Positions 7,655 to 20,560 are shown, counted from the first letter of the stretch. The stretch is 64,000 bases of DNA from Verrucomicrobiota bacterium (GCA_021325145.1 JAJPHR010000023.1:106574-170573), one strand, 5' to 3'. Numbers and translations: made by a program. Notes: generated by a model from the sequence alone, not told the origin.

Positions 7655-10174
7655 ATGAATATCATACAAAGGAACTTGTTTAGGTGGCTCGGGAGCGTGC
7701 CATCCGCATTGTTGGCAGGCGCAGGCACGTTGTCGCTGTGGCGGTTTGTTTGGTTGGGCCTGGTTGCTCTGAGCCTGACGGGATCACGGGCACTAGCCCT
7801 CACCTTCACAGAGCTTTACAGCTTCCCGCCCACGGTGAACGTGCGGTCCGGCTTGGTTCAGGCTTCGGACGGGAATTTCTATGGTACTACGTATTCGGAT
7901 GGCGACTACCGCCTCGGCAGCGTCTTCCGGCTCACACCCGCTGGCGTCCTGACTACGATGGTCACATTTAACGGCACCAATGGCGCAAATCCTCAAGCGG
8001 AGCTAATCCAGGCGGCCGATGGCAATCTATACGGAGTAACCGATGGCGGCGGCACCAACCACATCGCGACGGGCGGCGACGGCACTATCTTCAGAATCTC
8101 GACTAATGGCACATTCCGTTCGCTGTTTTCCTTCAATTCGACCAATGGCTCAGATCCCATTGCGGCGCTGGTTCAGGGGCGGGACGGAAACCTTTACGGC
8201 ACCACCGGCAGCGGCGGCACGAATGGCGGCAATGGCACGGTCTTTAAATTCACCAGCACTGGCGTTTTCACTTCCCTGGTTTCATTGAATGATACCAACG
8301 GGCCGCCTTTCGGCTCGTTGATTCAGGGAATGGATGGCAATTTCTATGGCACGACTGGCTCAGGCGCAAATGGCTACGGCTCGATTTTTCGAGTGACCAC
8401 CAACGGAGTCGTCACCACGCTCTTTTCCTTCAACAACACCAACGGCGCCTTTCCGCAAGGCCCGCTCGTCCAGAGTATGGATGGGAGCCTTTATGGGGAG
8501 ACGGTGACTGGCGGGACCAACGATCTGGCGGATGCCGGAAGCGGTGGCACATTATTTAGGCTCTCAGTCGGCGGCATTCTCACCACTCTGGTTGAGTTCA
8601 ACGTCACCAACGGAGCCGGGCCGCGGGGGGGACTCGTGGCGGGCGCGGACGGAAATTTTTATGGCTCAGTCTCTTTCGGGACCAACTTCGCCGGTTCGTT
8701 TTTCAGGCTCACCCCTGGCGGCAGTTTGACCACGCTCTTCTCGTTTGATTGGGCGACGACAACCAACGGCGGGCCTCAGGGAGTGCTTGCGCGCGGGGCC
8801 GACAATAATTTCTACAGCACCTCTGCATCGGGCGGAGTGTATAAATTCGGTTATGCTTTTCAACTCACCACCAACGGGAATTTCACGATGTTTGCCTCGT
8901 TCCGCGATCCTGATGGATCAATGCCAACATCCTCTTTGCTGCGCGCCAGTGACGGGAATTTTTACGGGATTACGGGCAGTGGCGGCGCAAATGGCTATGG
9001 CTCGGTATTTCGAATGACCCCAGGGGGAGTGGTGACGGTCCTGCATTCGTTCGATAATACCGTCGGAATTTTGCCTGCCACCAGCCTGACTCAAGGCTCT
9101 GATGGCGCGCTTTATGGCACCTTCTATGGATTGTCTGTCGGAAACGGCGCCGTGTTTCGAATCACGACCAACGGCATATTCTCCATTGTTTCTGCTTTTG
9201 ATGGCTTTAACGTAGCCTCTCCGACGTCCGGCGTCGTACAGGGAACCGATGGCAATTTTTATGGCACGACATTAAATTCCGTTTTCCAGATGAAGCCCGA
9301 CGGTACGCTCACCAATTTTGCTTTCTTCGGCTATTATAATTTCTTTGCTGGTGTCGTCATAGCACCGCAAAACGGACTTGTGTTCGGCAAGGACGGTTAC
9401 CTTTACGGGACTACATCCTCCGGCGGCGCCAGCAACTTGGGAGCGATTTTCAAAGTGAGCACTCATGGCGATTTTGCCCAATTGGCCAGTTTCAATGGCA
9501 CCAATGGCGCAGTCCCGCTTGGGCCGTTGATTCAGGCTGTTGACGGAAACTTCTATGGGACTGCGTCTCAAGGTGGCGACCATGGCTACGGTACGGTATT
9601 CAAGGTGACCCCGGGCGGTGCCCTTTCCAGCCTTGCTTCATTTAATTTTACGAACGGTGCTTCTCCTCAGGCCGGAGTTGTCCAGGGCATCGACGGGGCT
9701 TTTTATGGTGTTACTTACGATGGCGGTTCAAATCTCTTTCCGTTTCTGCCCTCGCCGGGGACCTATGTTCCCAGCGGCGGGACGATTTTTCGAATAACTA
9801 CTTCCGGCCAACTCAGCACCTTGGTTCTCTTCGATGGGTCGAACGGTTCCAACCCGGAGGGCGGACTTCTCGCTGCTGCCGACGGGAGTTTGTACGGAAC
9901 AAGTGGAATAAATGGGAGCGCCGGAGGCGGCAACATTTTCCGGCTCAATCTCGCCTCGACCATTCAGAAGCCAATGAAATCGGGCAACTCTCTCGTCCTC
10001 ACCTGGGATGCCATTCCCGGCCAACAATACCAGGTACAGTACAAACAGAGCCTGAGTCAGACCAACTGGACCGCTTTGGGTGGCCCTATCACCGCAACCA
10101 ATCCAAACACGACCTTCGCTGATCCCGTTGGCCCGAATCCGCAACGACTTTATCGAGTCATTCAACTGCCTTGA
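7655..10174 (+). CDS. Exported 14-repeat GloVer beta-propeller-like protein
   Basis: An 839-residue exported protein from the ATG at 7655. An N-terminal hydrophobic leader (to about residue 47) is followed by 14 tandem copies of a roughly 50-residue unit, with consensus L-x-x-L-x-S-F-N-G-T-N-G, A-x-L-I-Q-G-x-D-G-N-F-Y-G-T-T and G-x-V-F-R-x-T-x-x-G. This is the Gloeobacter/Verrucomicrobia repeat (TIGR03803). Fourteen units would fit two seven-bladed propellers, which is inference. The last 75 residues form a C-terminal module (TWDAIPGQQYQVQY to YRVIQLP) that recurs on exported verrucomicrobial proteins, and a similar tail ends the proteins at 46181 and 56199. The function is unknown; a cell-surface or secreted binding role is likely. 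Confidence 0.85.
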   Translation: MNIIQRNLFRWLGSVPSALLAGAGTLSLWRFVWLGLVALSLTGSRALALTFTELYSFPPTVNVRSGLVQASDGNFYGTTYSDGDYRLGSVFRLTPAGVLTTMVTFNGTNGANPQAELIQAADGNLYGVTDGGGTNHIATGGDGTIFRISTNGTFRSLFSFNSTNGSDPIAALVQGRDGNLYGTTGSGGTNGGNGTVFKFTSTGVFTSLVSLNDTNGPPFGSLIQGMDGNFYGTTGSGANGYGSIFRVTTNGVVTTLFSFNNTNGAFPQGPLVQSMDGSLYGETVTGGTNDLADAGSGGTLFRLSVGGILTTLVEFNVTNGAGPRGGLVAGADGNFYGSVSFGTNFAGSFFRLTPGGSLTTLFSFDWATTTNGGPQGVLARGADNNFYSTSASGGVYKFGYAFQLTTNGNFTMFASFRDPDGSMPTSSLLRASDGNFYGITGSGGANGYGSVFRMTPGGVVTVLHSFDNTVGILPATSLTQGSDGALYGTFYGLSVGNGAVFRITTNGIFSIVSAFDGFNVASPTSGVVQGTDGNFYGTTLNSVFQMKPDGTLTNFAFFGYYNFFAGVVIAPQNGLVFGKDGYLYGTTSSGGASNLGAIFKVSTHGDFAQLASFNGTNGAVPLGPLIQAVDGNFYGTASQGGDHGYGTVFKVTPGGALSSLASFNFTNGASPQAGVVQGIDGAFYGVTYDGGSNLFPFLPSPGTYVPSGGTIFRITTSGQLSTLVLFDGSNGSNPEGGLLAAADGSLYGTSGINGSAGGGNIFRLNLASTIQKPMKSGNSLVLTWDAIPGQQYQVQYKQSLSQTNWTALGGPITATNPNTTFADPVGPNPQRLYRVIQLP

Positions 10175-10428
10175 AACTCGGCCCAGAGCCGTAATCCGCT
10201 CCACAGCGCGTATTCCGGGGCCTCTTGCCTTGAAGCAGCCTTTTCGGCAATGCCGTTTTGGTTCTTGCGTTCCGTGCCGGATTCCACTCAGTTTGAACAA
10301 GCACGCGTGGAAGTCAGTCAATACATTCGAAAGCAAAAAGAGGAAAGGCCGCCCATGCAACGCAATGACGGGCACGGACCGCATTCACACAACCCAATGC
10401 ATCGTTCGCGATTTCGAAGGCGAATAAC

Positions 10429-13400
10429 GTGACTTTCCTGCCCATCGTAGCGCGTGAACTGCGCGTGGCGGCGCGCCGGCGCGGCATTTACTGGATCCGG
10501 TTGATCGTCGCCACCATCGCCATCTGCACGGGCGGCGTGATTTTCCTGCTCGAAGTTGGAGTGCCTCCGGCGGCGGTCGGGCACGCCATCTTTCTGGGGC
10601 TTTCCATCCTCGCGCTGACTTATTGTTTCTTCTCCGGCCGGTTGGCAACCGCTGATTGCCTCAGCGAAGAAAAGCGCGAGGGAACGCTCGGGTTGCTGTT
10701 TCTCACCGATTTAAAAGGCTACGACGTCGTGCTGGGCAAACTCGTGGCGACCTCCGTGAGTTCGTTCTACGGTTTGCTGGCTGTAATGCCGGTGCTGGCT
10801 GTGCCGCTGCTGCTCGGCGGCAGTTCCAACGCGGAATTCTGGCGTGTCATCGTGGTCCTGCTGACCACGTTCATGTTTTCACTGGCCGTCGGGATGTTCG
10901 GTTCCGCGCTCAGCCGGGATATGCGCCGCGCCATGGCCGCCAATTTCGCGCTGATGTTGCTGCTGGCGTTTATCCTGCCCGCCGTCGTTGCGATTGCCAT
11001 GGGCCTGTTGTTTACAAATTCCAGCACCGGCGAAGTAATTGCTCCCTGTCCGATTTACTCCTTTTGTTACAGCCTCGACGTTCTTTACAAAACGAAATGG
11101 GGACCGGCGCATTTTTGGTGGTCGGTGGGCATCGTTCACGCGCTGACGTGGCTGTTGCTCGGCCTGGCCAGTGTGATTGTGCCGCGGACCTGGCAGGATA
11201 AAGCTGTCGCGCCCAATCGCACCCGCCGGATCACCTGGCGCGGTTTTTGGCGCGCCCTGAGTTACGGCCGCCTCGCCAGGCAAGCGCCGCACCGAAAACG
11301 ATTGCTCGACATCAACGCCTTTTATTGGCTCTCCGCGCGCGCCCGGCTCAAACCGCTCCACGTCTGGATCTTTCTCACCGTGATGACTGGCTGGTGGGTC
11401 TTGGGCTGGCTGGATTCGGTGGGAATCGTTTGGTACGATCCGATGATCACCCTCACTCTGGCCGCCATCGTAAACTCAACCATCAAAGCGTGGGTGGCCA
11501 TCGAAGCCGGCCAGCAACTCGCGGAAGACCAATCCGGCGGTGCGCTCGAATTGTTGCTTTCCACTCCGTTAACTCTCCGCGACATCCTGCATGGCCAGTT
11601 TCTCGCTTTGCGGCGGCAATTCCTCAAGCCGGTGCTTTTCATCATCGCCGTGGAACTGGGCTTCATGTACGCGGAGTTGCGCTACGGCGCCACGTCCGGC
11701 TTCTCGGCCGGCTTTTTGCGTGCGCTTTGGCTGACCGTCCTCTTCATGTTTGTGGCCGACCTGTTCACGCTGAGGATCGTGGCCTTGCGCATTGCTCTCA
11801 CCGCCAAAAATCTCAATCGCGCCACCATCGCCACCATGTCCCGCATCCTGTTCCTGCCCTGGGTGCTCTTTGCCATCGGGGCCGGAATGGCGAACCTCTG
11901 GGCCGCCTTGTTCGCCACCAACGGCTACTTTCCGGGTTGGATGACTTATCTGGGCCTTTGGTTCATAGCCGGATTGGCGACCAATCTTTTCTTTGGCCTG
12001 CGGGCCTGGAACGACTTGCTGAACAACTTCCGCCAGCTTGGGAATCGGCAGTTCGATCCAGTTCCCTCGCGCGCGGAACGCCGGCTTGCCCGCCGCACGC
12101 AACACACCGCCCTGCCGCCATCCGCAACGGAGCGCAGAACTCCAGTTCTGCCCGGTGACACTTCCAGCGTCCGAACAAACCCGGAACTCTACGCTCCGCC
12201 ACCAATGACCGAACGGCCATATCCGCAGCCGTCTTCAGTTATTACCCTTGCCGCCCCGACGGGCGCAGAAACCCGGATGACATCCGTTATTACAGCCGAG
12301 CCGCCCGCCGTCGAACCCGTTCGGCCTCCGCGCTCCGCGAAAAAGCGGCTGATGCTGGCAAGCATCTTCTTGGCGGCGATCATCGCCTTGCCTGCCTGCT
12401 TTTATCACTGGACCAAGCCCAAGTTCCCGCCGCCAGTGATCGTTTCGATGACTCAGAGCAACGGCCCCCTGCGCGTTTTCGACGCCTCGGGCATCCTGCT
12501 GGCTTTGCCGGATGATTCTCTCTGGCGCTGGGGACCAGGCGCGGCGCAAATGTTATTCGGCCAGCCGCCATTGCCCCGGGCCACCGTGCCCGTGCAGGTC
12601 GGCACCAATAGCGACTGGCTCCAAATCACCAGCCTTGGCGATCATTCAGTCGGACTAAGGAGAGACGGGACCATTTGGGAATGCGGTTGGATGGCTGGTG
12701 CGCGCCCAAGGCAGTTCCAACCGGACCCGCAACAAATCGGCAGCGACCACGATTGGGCGAGCGTCAGCGCGGGCGGAAATCACTCGGTCGCGCTCAAAAA
12801 GGACGGGACGCTCTGGGCATGGGGCGATAATTCCCGCAGCCAGTTGGGAAATGGCCCGGGGTCTGGTTCAACCAATGTCATCCAGGTTGGCACGAACACT
12901 GACTGGATCGCCGCAAATTGCCAGGGGCCGTTCACGATGGCGGTTCGGAAAGATGGTACTCTCTGGGCTTGGGGCCAGATTTTCGCCGGCTCCCCGTCGG
13001 TGGCCAGGCTGTACCCAACACCCACGCAGGTTTGCCGCGATACGAATTGGATTGGGCTGACTTCCGGGCTGGGCTTTCAAATTTGGGCGAGGAATCAGTT
13101 GGGCGAATTGCGACAACCCCTGGCTGCGTTCCCAGATGCGGAAGCCGGCGCTGCCGGAACGTGCCCGCTTATCGCTTCCAACACTCTGCCCGGGCACGTC
13201 ATCTGGGCTTATAGCGGCTCGCCCAAGCTTTACGACCTTCGCGCGGACGGCACCCTTTGGGAAAAATCTTATTCTCCTCTGGGCTGGAGGTTGGCTGCTT
13301 CGCCCGTGGATGATTGGCACCGATTTGGGAAACGCTCCGATTGGGTCGGCATTTGGAGCGCCTCGGGCACAGCGATCGGACTGACTGCCGATGGCACCAT

Positions 13401-13611
13401 CTGGATGTGGGGAGTTGATCCGAGCCGTGAACCGACCCGCGATTTTTCCGCCCGGCTCGCGCTCCTGCAGATTCGGCTCAAGGAAATGTTCGGCAACCCG
13501 CCACCGCGCGGACCGATCGGCGTCCGAGTACCCGCCTTTCAAAAGGAACCGCGGCCCTTGATGCGCCTGGTGTTTCCTGCGGCGACAAATACCGCGCGCG
13601 GGACAAAATAA
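10429..13611 (+). CDS. ABC-2 type permease fused to an RCC1-repeat domain
   Basis: This 1060-residue protein joins two parts. Residues 1 to about 540 are a polytopic ABC-2 permease with many hydrophobic helices and the CLSEEKREGTLGLLFLT and EDQSGGALELLLSTPLTLRDILHGQ segments typical of such exporters. Residues about 540-635 are a Pro/Arg/Thr-rich linker, followed by a membrane helix (about 640-660). Residues about 675-1030 hold RCC1-like repeats, with GDHSVGLRRDGTIWECGW, GGNHSVALKKDGTLWAWGDN, FTMAVRKDGTLWAWGQ and GTAIGLTADGTIWMWG. No ATPase gene is adjacent. The start is a GTG at 10429 with GAAGG eight bases upstream. The linker contains a palindromic repeat read in frame (12129-12197). The substrate is unknown; the fusion suggests an extracytoplasmic propeller tethered to an exporter. 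Confidence 0.82.
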   Translation: MTFLPIVARELRVAARRRGIYWIRLIVATIAICTGGVIFLLEVGVPPAAVGHAIFLGLSILALTYCFFSGRLATADCLSEEKREGTLGLLFLTDLKGYDVVLGKLVATSVSSFYGLLAVMPVLAVPLLLGGSSNAEFWRVIVVLLTTFMFSLAVGMFGSALSRDMRRAMAANFALMLLLAFILPAVVAIAMGLLFTNSSTGEVIAPCPIYSFCYSLDVLYKTKWGPAHFWWSVGIVHALTWLLLGLASVIVPRTWQDKAVAPNRTRRITWRGFWRALSYGRLARQAPHRKRLLDINAFYWLSARARLKPLHVWIFLTVMTGWWVLGWLDSVGIVWYDPMITLTLAAIVNSTIKAWVAIEAGQQLAEDQSGGALELLLSTPLTLRDILHGQFLALRRQFLKPVLFIIAVELGFMYAELRYGATSGFSAGFLRALWLTVLFMFVADLFTLRIVALRIALTAKNLNRATIATMSRILFLPWVLFAIGAGMANLWAALFATNGYFPGWMTYLGLWFIAGLATNLFFGLRAWNDLLNNFRQLGNRQFDPVPSRAERRLARRTQHTALPPSATERRTPVLPGDTSSVRTNPELYAPPPMTERPYPQPSSVITLAAPTGAETRMTSVITAEPPAVEPVRPPRSAKKRLMLASIFLAAIIALPACFYHWTKPKFPPPVIVSMTQSNGPLRVFDASGILLALPDDSLWRWGPGAAQMLFGQPPLPRATVPVQVGTNSDWLQITSLGDHSVGLRRDGTIWECGWMAGARPRQFQPDPQQIGSDHDWASVSAGGNHSVALKKDGTLWAWGDNSRSQLGNGPGSGSTNVIQVGTNTDWIAANCQGPFTMAVRKDGTLWAWGQIFAGSPSVARLYPTPTQVCRDTNWIGLTSGLGFQIWARNQLGELRQPLAAFPDAEAGAAGTCPLIASNTLPGHVIWAYSGSPKLYDLRADGTLWEKSYSPLGWRLAASPVDDWHRFGKRSDWVGIWSASGTAIGLTADGTIWMWGVDPSREPTRDFSARLALLQIRLKEMFGNPPPRGPIGVRVPAFQKEPRPLMRLVFPAATNTARGTK
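12129..12197. repeat. Palindromic repeat embedded in a coding region
   Basis: A 69-bp unit opens GGAGCGCAGAACTCCAG and closes GGAACTCTACGCTCC, the near-inverse of the opening. A second copy of almost identical length lies at 17640-17707 between gyrB and gyrA. Here the unit is a multiple of three, stays in frame and encodes about residues 567-590 of the permease-RCC1 fusion, inside its disordered linker. Confidence 0.65.
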
Positions 13612-13744
13612 GTCCGGGCGCACCTTCCTGCGCATTTGATTCAAATCTACGGCGTCATTTCCCAAGGCTGAAGCTGCGGTTCGTGGTATAAAAATGACTG
13701 TGACGGCGCTCATCCATTCGATATACTTCGAAACACCAAATCAT

Positions 13745-14641
13745 ATGGCCTCCCGCGAACCAAGCAATTGGAACGATAAACTCGAACTGCCGGGGAAAGT
13801 CCGTTTCATGGATGGCAACGGTGACCTGCCGATGCTCAATGTCACCACCGAATGGAGTTCCGCGGAGATTTACCTGCACGGCGCGCATGTTACCCATTTC
13901 CAGCGAAAAAATGAGCCCCCGCTTCTATTCCTGAGCCAGGTCAGCCAGTTCGCCGCCGACAAGCCGATTCGTGGGGGAATCCCGGTGATTCTGCCGTGGT
14001 TCGGACCGCGCGAGGGCCAGCCCATGCACGGCTTCGCCCGCACCAGCGCCTGGGAATTGAAGCAGATCGTGCCAGCAAAAGACGGATCCATTACACTGCA
14101 TTTCCAACTTATAGCCCAGGAAACGGCGGGCTTTCCTCCCTTCACCGCGGACTACCTTGTCACAGTCAGCAACACGCTGGCTTTGCAACTGAGCGTGACG
14201 AACAATTCCAAGGACAAGGAAATGATCTTCGAGGAGTGTCTGCACACCTATTTTCACGTCGGAGACATCAGCGCCGTCTCCATCACCGGCTTGAAGGGTG
14301 CAAGTTACCTCGACAAGGTGGATGGGTTCACCCAAAAGACCGAAACCGCTGACGCGATCAAAGTCTCCTCCGAAGTGGACCGCGTGTATCAGGACACCAC
14401 CGCGACCGTGGAGATTCACGACGCCAATCTCCATCGTAAAATTATCGTCGAGAAACAGAACTCGGCCTCGACCGTGGTTTGGAATCCCTGGATCGCCAAG
14501 GCGCAGGCCATGTCTGACTTCGGCGACAACGAATACCTAAACATGGTCTGCGTGGAATCCGGGAACGTCGGCAAAAACAAAATCACGCTGGCACCGGGCA
14601 AGAGCTTCAGTTTCGGTGTGAGACTATCCACAGCCAATTAG
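13745..14641 (+). CDS. D-hexose-6-phosphate mutarotase (YeaD/aldose epimerase family)
   Basis: A 298-residue protein that interconverts the alpha and beta anomers of glucose 6-phosphate and related sugars. Family motifs are in order: HGAHVTHFQ near residue 40, the phosphate-pocket segment IRGGIPVILPWFGPR, MHGFARTSAW with the catalytic His, ECLHTYFHVGD, and near the end VVWNPWIAKAQAMSDFGDNEYLNMVCVESG with the acidic base. The ATG at 13745 gives a length close to the family norm; the 17-residue upstream extension in the frame has no conserved content. It stands alone on the plus strand with no obvious operon partner. Confidence 0.88.
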   Translation: MASREPSNWNDKLELPGKVRFMDGNGDLPMLNVTTEWSSAEIYLHGAHVTHFQRKNEPPLLFLSQVSQFAADKPIRGGIPVILPWFGPREGQPMHGFARTSAWELKQIVPAKDGSITLHFQLIAQETAGFPPFTADYLVTVSNTLALQLSVTNNSKDKEMIFEECLHTYFHVGDISAVSITGLKGASYLDKVDGFTQKTETADAIKVSSEVDRVYQDTTATVEIHDANLHRKIIVEKQNSASTVVWNPWIAKAQAMSDFGDNEYLNMVCVESGNVGKNKITLAPGKSFSFGVRLSTAN

Positions 14642-14992
14642 GGCTCGTTGCTCATTGTAGGCTGACTTTGCCGTGGGTTCGCTGGCGGCTGTTTTTGGTG
14701 TCTTTTCGAGGCCGATTTTCCGTGGCCCGAGGGTTGTGTTTTCCACCAAATTATGGCATTTTAGGGACGCGATTGGATGACGAATTTGGATGAAATGGCG
14801 GGGCCTTTTCAAGTGATGATGTTGAGTCGCTTAAGTTAATTTTTGGTCCAGATTGAGCCTTATTTCGACGACTCTCCAGGCGGTGCTGATGGGGTGTTCA
14901 GCAATGTCGCAAGTCCCCAATATATGCGATTGAAGCAGGCTTCAGGCCACAACTAATGGTGGTTTTTAGCCCAAAAAACCCTGAAATAAGAG
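14642..14992. other. Intergenic region upstream of gyrB
   Basis: About 350 bp without a credible gene. It is somewhat AT-richer than the flanks, as expected for a promoter region. The only feature I can point to is the promoter-like sequence at its right end. Confidence 0.5.
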
Positions 14993-15021
14993 TTGTCTTC
15001 CGAGGCTGCTTTTTCTAGAAT
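14993..15021 (+). promoter_or_regulatory. Sigma-70-like promoter for gyrB-gyrA
   Basis: TTGTCT (14993-14998) and TAGAAT (15016-15021) are separated by 17 bp and match the -35 and -10 consensus at 4 and 5 of 6 positions. A start about 7 bp downstream leaves only about 10 nt before the ATG at 15038, or about 43 nt before the alternative ATG at 15071. Confidence 0.45.
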
Positions 15022-15025
15022 TTAA

Positions 15026-17620
<2,595 letters not shown>

Positions 17621-17639
17621 GAATGGGGCAGGGGAGGCT

Positions 17640-17707
17640 GGAGCGCAGAACTCCAGCTCCGCATGATCCTGGTATGGTGTTCGAGCAGAACCGGAATTCT
17701 GCGCTCC
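17640..17707. repeat. Palindromic repeat between gyrB and gyrA
   Basis: A 68-bp unit opens GGAGCGCAGAACTCCAG and closes GGAATTCTGCGCTCC, so its ends are inverted repeats. It is the sister of the copy at 12129-12197. Its position just after the gyrB stop could let it act as a processing or attenuation hairpin between the two gyrase genes. Confidence 0.65.
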
Positions 17708-17778
17708 GCCCATAAGGATGCCCGCACGAAGCATCAGTAAGGACGAAACGGTCCATTTTTTCAGACAGGAATTTGACT

Positions 17779-20448
17779 ATGCCAGAAACCAATGACGAAA
17801 ACAGTTTGCCGGTAGGCAACACGCCGCTCTTTGCGGCCAACGAGAAGATCACGAAGATCAACGTCGCCGACGAGATCAAGAACTCGTTTCTTGATTACTC
17901 GATGTCCGTGATCATCTCTCGCGCCTTGCCGGATGTGCGCGACGGCTTGAAACCTTCGCAACGGCGGATTTTGTTTGCGATGAATGAACTCGGCGTTGGC
18001 CCGACGCGCAAGCATCTCAAGTGCGCCAAAATCGTCGGTGAAACCATGGGCAATTACCATCCCCACGGCGATCAGGCGATTTATCCCACGCTGGTTCACA
18101 TGGCCCAGCCCTGGGCCATGCGTGAACGGCTCGTGGACGGCCAGGGCAACTTTGGTTCAGTCGAAGGCGATCCCCCGGCTTCCATGCGATACACCGAAGC
18201 CCGCATGACCCATCTCGGATCCATCCTGATGGATGATCTGGACAAAGACACAGTGGATTTCGTCCCCAACTATGATGAAACGCTGAAGGAGCCGACCGTT
18301 CTGCCCGCTGCTTTCCCGAACCTGCTCGTCAACGGCGGGACGGGCATCGCTGTCGGCATGGCTACCAACATGGCGCCGCATAACTTAGGCGAGATCGTCG
18401 ATGGTGTTTGTGCCCAAATCGATAATCAGAACATCACGCTCCCGGAGTTGATGAAATACATCAAAGGCCCCGATTTTCCGACCGGCTGCATGGTGTGCGG
18501 CGTGGAACCGGTCAAGGAATACTTCAAGAGCGGTCGCGGCAGCGTCAAGGTGCGCGGCCGAGTTGGGGTTGAGCAACTCAAAGGCGGCCGCGAGCAGATC
18601 ATCATCACCGAAATCCCGTACAACGTGAATCGGGCGTTACTCGTGGAGCGCATCGCCGATCTGGTGAATGAGAAGACTATCACCGACATCACCGCCATCC
18701 GGGATGAGTCGGACGAAAATACGCGCGTCGTCATTGAGTTGAAGCGTGATGCCATTGCGAAGGTCGTCATCAACAATCTTTACCAATTCACCGCCCTGGA
18801 AAGCAGTTTCGCCGTCAACGCACTCGCGATTGACCACGGTCGGCCCAAGACGCTTGGGCTGAAGGACTTGATCAATTGCTATATTGAGCATCGCCGCGAA
18901 GTCGTCATCCGGCGCACGCGCTTTGAATTGCGCAAGGCCGAGGAACGCGCCGAAACCCTCGAAGGCTACCTGATCGCGCTGTCGAACATGGATGAATTCA
19001 TCCGCATCATCCGCACTTCCGCGAATCGTGACGAGGCCAAGATCAAACTGCTGGCATTCGAGTTCGCCCGTCAGCAGGTGGAACGCCTGGGTATTCTCAT
19101 TCGCAATGAAGCCCGCCTCACCAATGGCCGTTACGCTTTCAGCGACGCCCAGGCCGATTCCATTCTCGAACTGCGCCTTTACCAGTTGACCGGGTTGGAA
19201 ATCGACAAGGTCAAGGCCGAATACACGGAACTCCTCGAAAAAATCAAGGACCTGCTGGACATCATCGCCCGCGAAGCGCGCGTGCTCGCCATTATCAAAA
19301 AGGAATTGCTCGAGATCAAAGAGAAGTATGCCACGCCGCGCCTCACGGAGATCGTGCCCGATGAAGGCGAGATTGCCATCGAGGATTTGATCGCTAATGA
19401 AGGCGTCATCATCACCCTTACGCATAGCGGCTTGATCAAGCGGACCAACGTCAGTTCCTATCGCGCGCAACGCCGCGGCGGCCGGGGCGTGATCGGCATG
19501 GCCACCCGCGAAGGCGCGGCGGAAGGCGGAGAGGCGGATGATTTCATTGAGCACCTGTTTACGGCCAGCACGCACGATTATCTCATGTTTTTCACGAATG
19601 CGGGCCGCGTGTATGTCGAGCGCGTGCATGAAATTCCCGACATGGGCCGCGCCGCCAAGGGTCGAAGCATCGCCAATCTGCTGGAGCTGAAGGCGGACGA
19701 GAAGGTCGCGGCCTTGATCCGTATTCCCTCCAGGAACGGACCAAACAAGGAAGACCAGACCTGGAGCCAGCCGGGAGAGCTCTTTTTTGCCACCCGGCAG
19801 GGCACCGTCAAGAAAACGTCGCTGGCGGAATTCGCGAATGTTCGCAAGGGCGGCATCATCGCCATCACCATCGACTCCGGCGATACGCTCATCAATGTCA
19901 AATTGACGAAGGGCAGCAAGGTCGAGGAGAACGGTCAAGTGTCCGACCCGGGCGATGATGTGGTGCTGATCACCCGTGAAGGCATGAGCATCCGCTTCGC
20001 GGAATCGCATGTTCGTTCCATGGGCCGCGCGGCCGCCGGCGTGCGTGGCATCACGCTTGAGCCGACCGACGCCGTCGTCGCCCTTTCGGTCGTGGTGCCC
20101 GATGCCACACTGTTGGTTGCGGGTGAAAATGGCATCGGCAAACGCACTGACTTTGGCGAATACCGCGTCCAATCCCGCGGCGGCAAGGGAATCATCACCA
20201 TGAAAACCAACGACAAGACCGGTGGAGTGGTCGGCGCGCTGTCAGTGCGGGATTCCGACGAAATCATGCTCATCACCGTTGGAGGCCAGATGGTGCGCAC
20301 CCGCGTCAGCGACATTCGCGAAGCCGGTCGCAACACTCAGGGCGTCAAGCTCATCAACCTGGATGATAATGACAAGCTCCAAGCCATCGCCTCCGTCGTC
20401 AGCGAGGAGAAACAGGACGCGGAAGTCGAGCCCGAGACGCCAAAATAG
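17779..20448 (+). CDS. gyrA: DNA gyrase subunit A
   Basis: This is the DNA breakage-reunion subunit, 889 residues. The quinolone-determining region [12 protein letters not shown] is present, as is [23 protein letters not shown], where Tyr of MRYTE is the catalytic residue. The C-terminal beta-pinwheel carries the GyrA box QRRGGRG, which distinguishes gyrase from topoisomerase IV. The start is the ATG at 17779, because AGGA (17767-17770) lies 8 bases upstream. An in-frame TTG two codons earlier is less likely. The quinolone position two residues after the GDQ aspartate region reads as in susceptible enzymes only by eye, so resistance is not assessed. Confidence 0.97.
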   Translation: MPETNDENSLPVGNTPLFAANEKITKINVADEIKNSFLDYSMSVIISRALPDVRDGLKPSQRRILFAMNELGVGPTRKHLKCAKIVGETMGNYHPHGDQAIYPTLVHMAQPWAMRERLVDGQGNFGSVEGDPPASMRYTEARMTHLGSILMDDLDKDTVDFVPNYDETLKEPTVLPAAFPNLLVNGGTGIAVGMATNMAPHNLGEIVDGVCAQIDNQNITLPELMKYIKGPDFPTGCMVCGVEPVKEYFKSGRGSVKVRGRVGVEQLKGGREQIIITEIPYNVNRALLVERIADLVNEKTITDITAIRDESDENTRVVIELKRDAIAKVVINNLYQFTALESSFAVNALAIDHGRPKTLGLKDLINCYIEHRREVVIRRTRFELRKAEERAETLEGYLIALSNMDEFIRIIRTSANRDEAKIKLLAFEFARQQVERLGILIRNEARLTNGRYAFSDAQADSILELRLYQLTGLEIDKVKAEYTELLEKIKDLLDIIAREARVLAIIKKELLEIKEKYATPRLTEIVPDEGEIAIEDLIANEGVIITLTHSGLIKRTNVSSYRAQRRGGRGVIGMATREGAAEGGEADDFIEHLFTASTHDYLMFFTNAGRVYVERVHEIPDMGRAAKGRSIANLLELKADEKVAALIRIPSRNGPNKEDQTWSQPGELFFATRQGTVKKTSLAEFANVRKGGIIAITIDSGDTLINVKLTKGSKVEENGQVSDPGDDVVLITREGMSIRFAESHVRSMGRAAAGVRGITLEPTDAVVALSVVVPDATLLVAGENGIGKRTDFGEYRVQSRGGKGIITMKTNDKTGGVVGALSVRDSDEIMLITVGGQMVRTRVSDIREAGRNTQGVKLINLDDNDKLQAIASVVSEEKQDAEVEPETPK

Positions 20449-20460
20449 AGCCACCGAATT

Positions 20461-20490
20461 AGAGGAGGTGAGGACATCCTCACTTCCTCT
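20461..20490. terminator. Hairpin between convergent gyrA and GH20 genes
   Basis: A 14-bp stem (20461-20474 with 20477-20490, one mismatch) around a 2-base centre lies 12 bp after the gyrA stop. There is no U-tract, so termination is only inferred. The sequence following it (CTCTTAGACGAG) resembles the reverse complement of part of the loop of the hairpin at 35810-35889, which suggests a shared repeat origin. Confidence 0.5.
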
Positions 20491-20560
20491 TAGACGAGGC
20501 CATTTCCACCTTTGTCAGATCATATCGAGCGGCGTGCGGTTTCCCAATTTGCCTGAGTTC

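Noticed and set aside
10175..10428. A gene for the ATPase partner of the permease
   Set aside because: The gap and neighbouring genes contain no Walker A or ABC signature.
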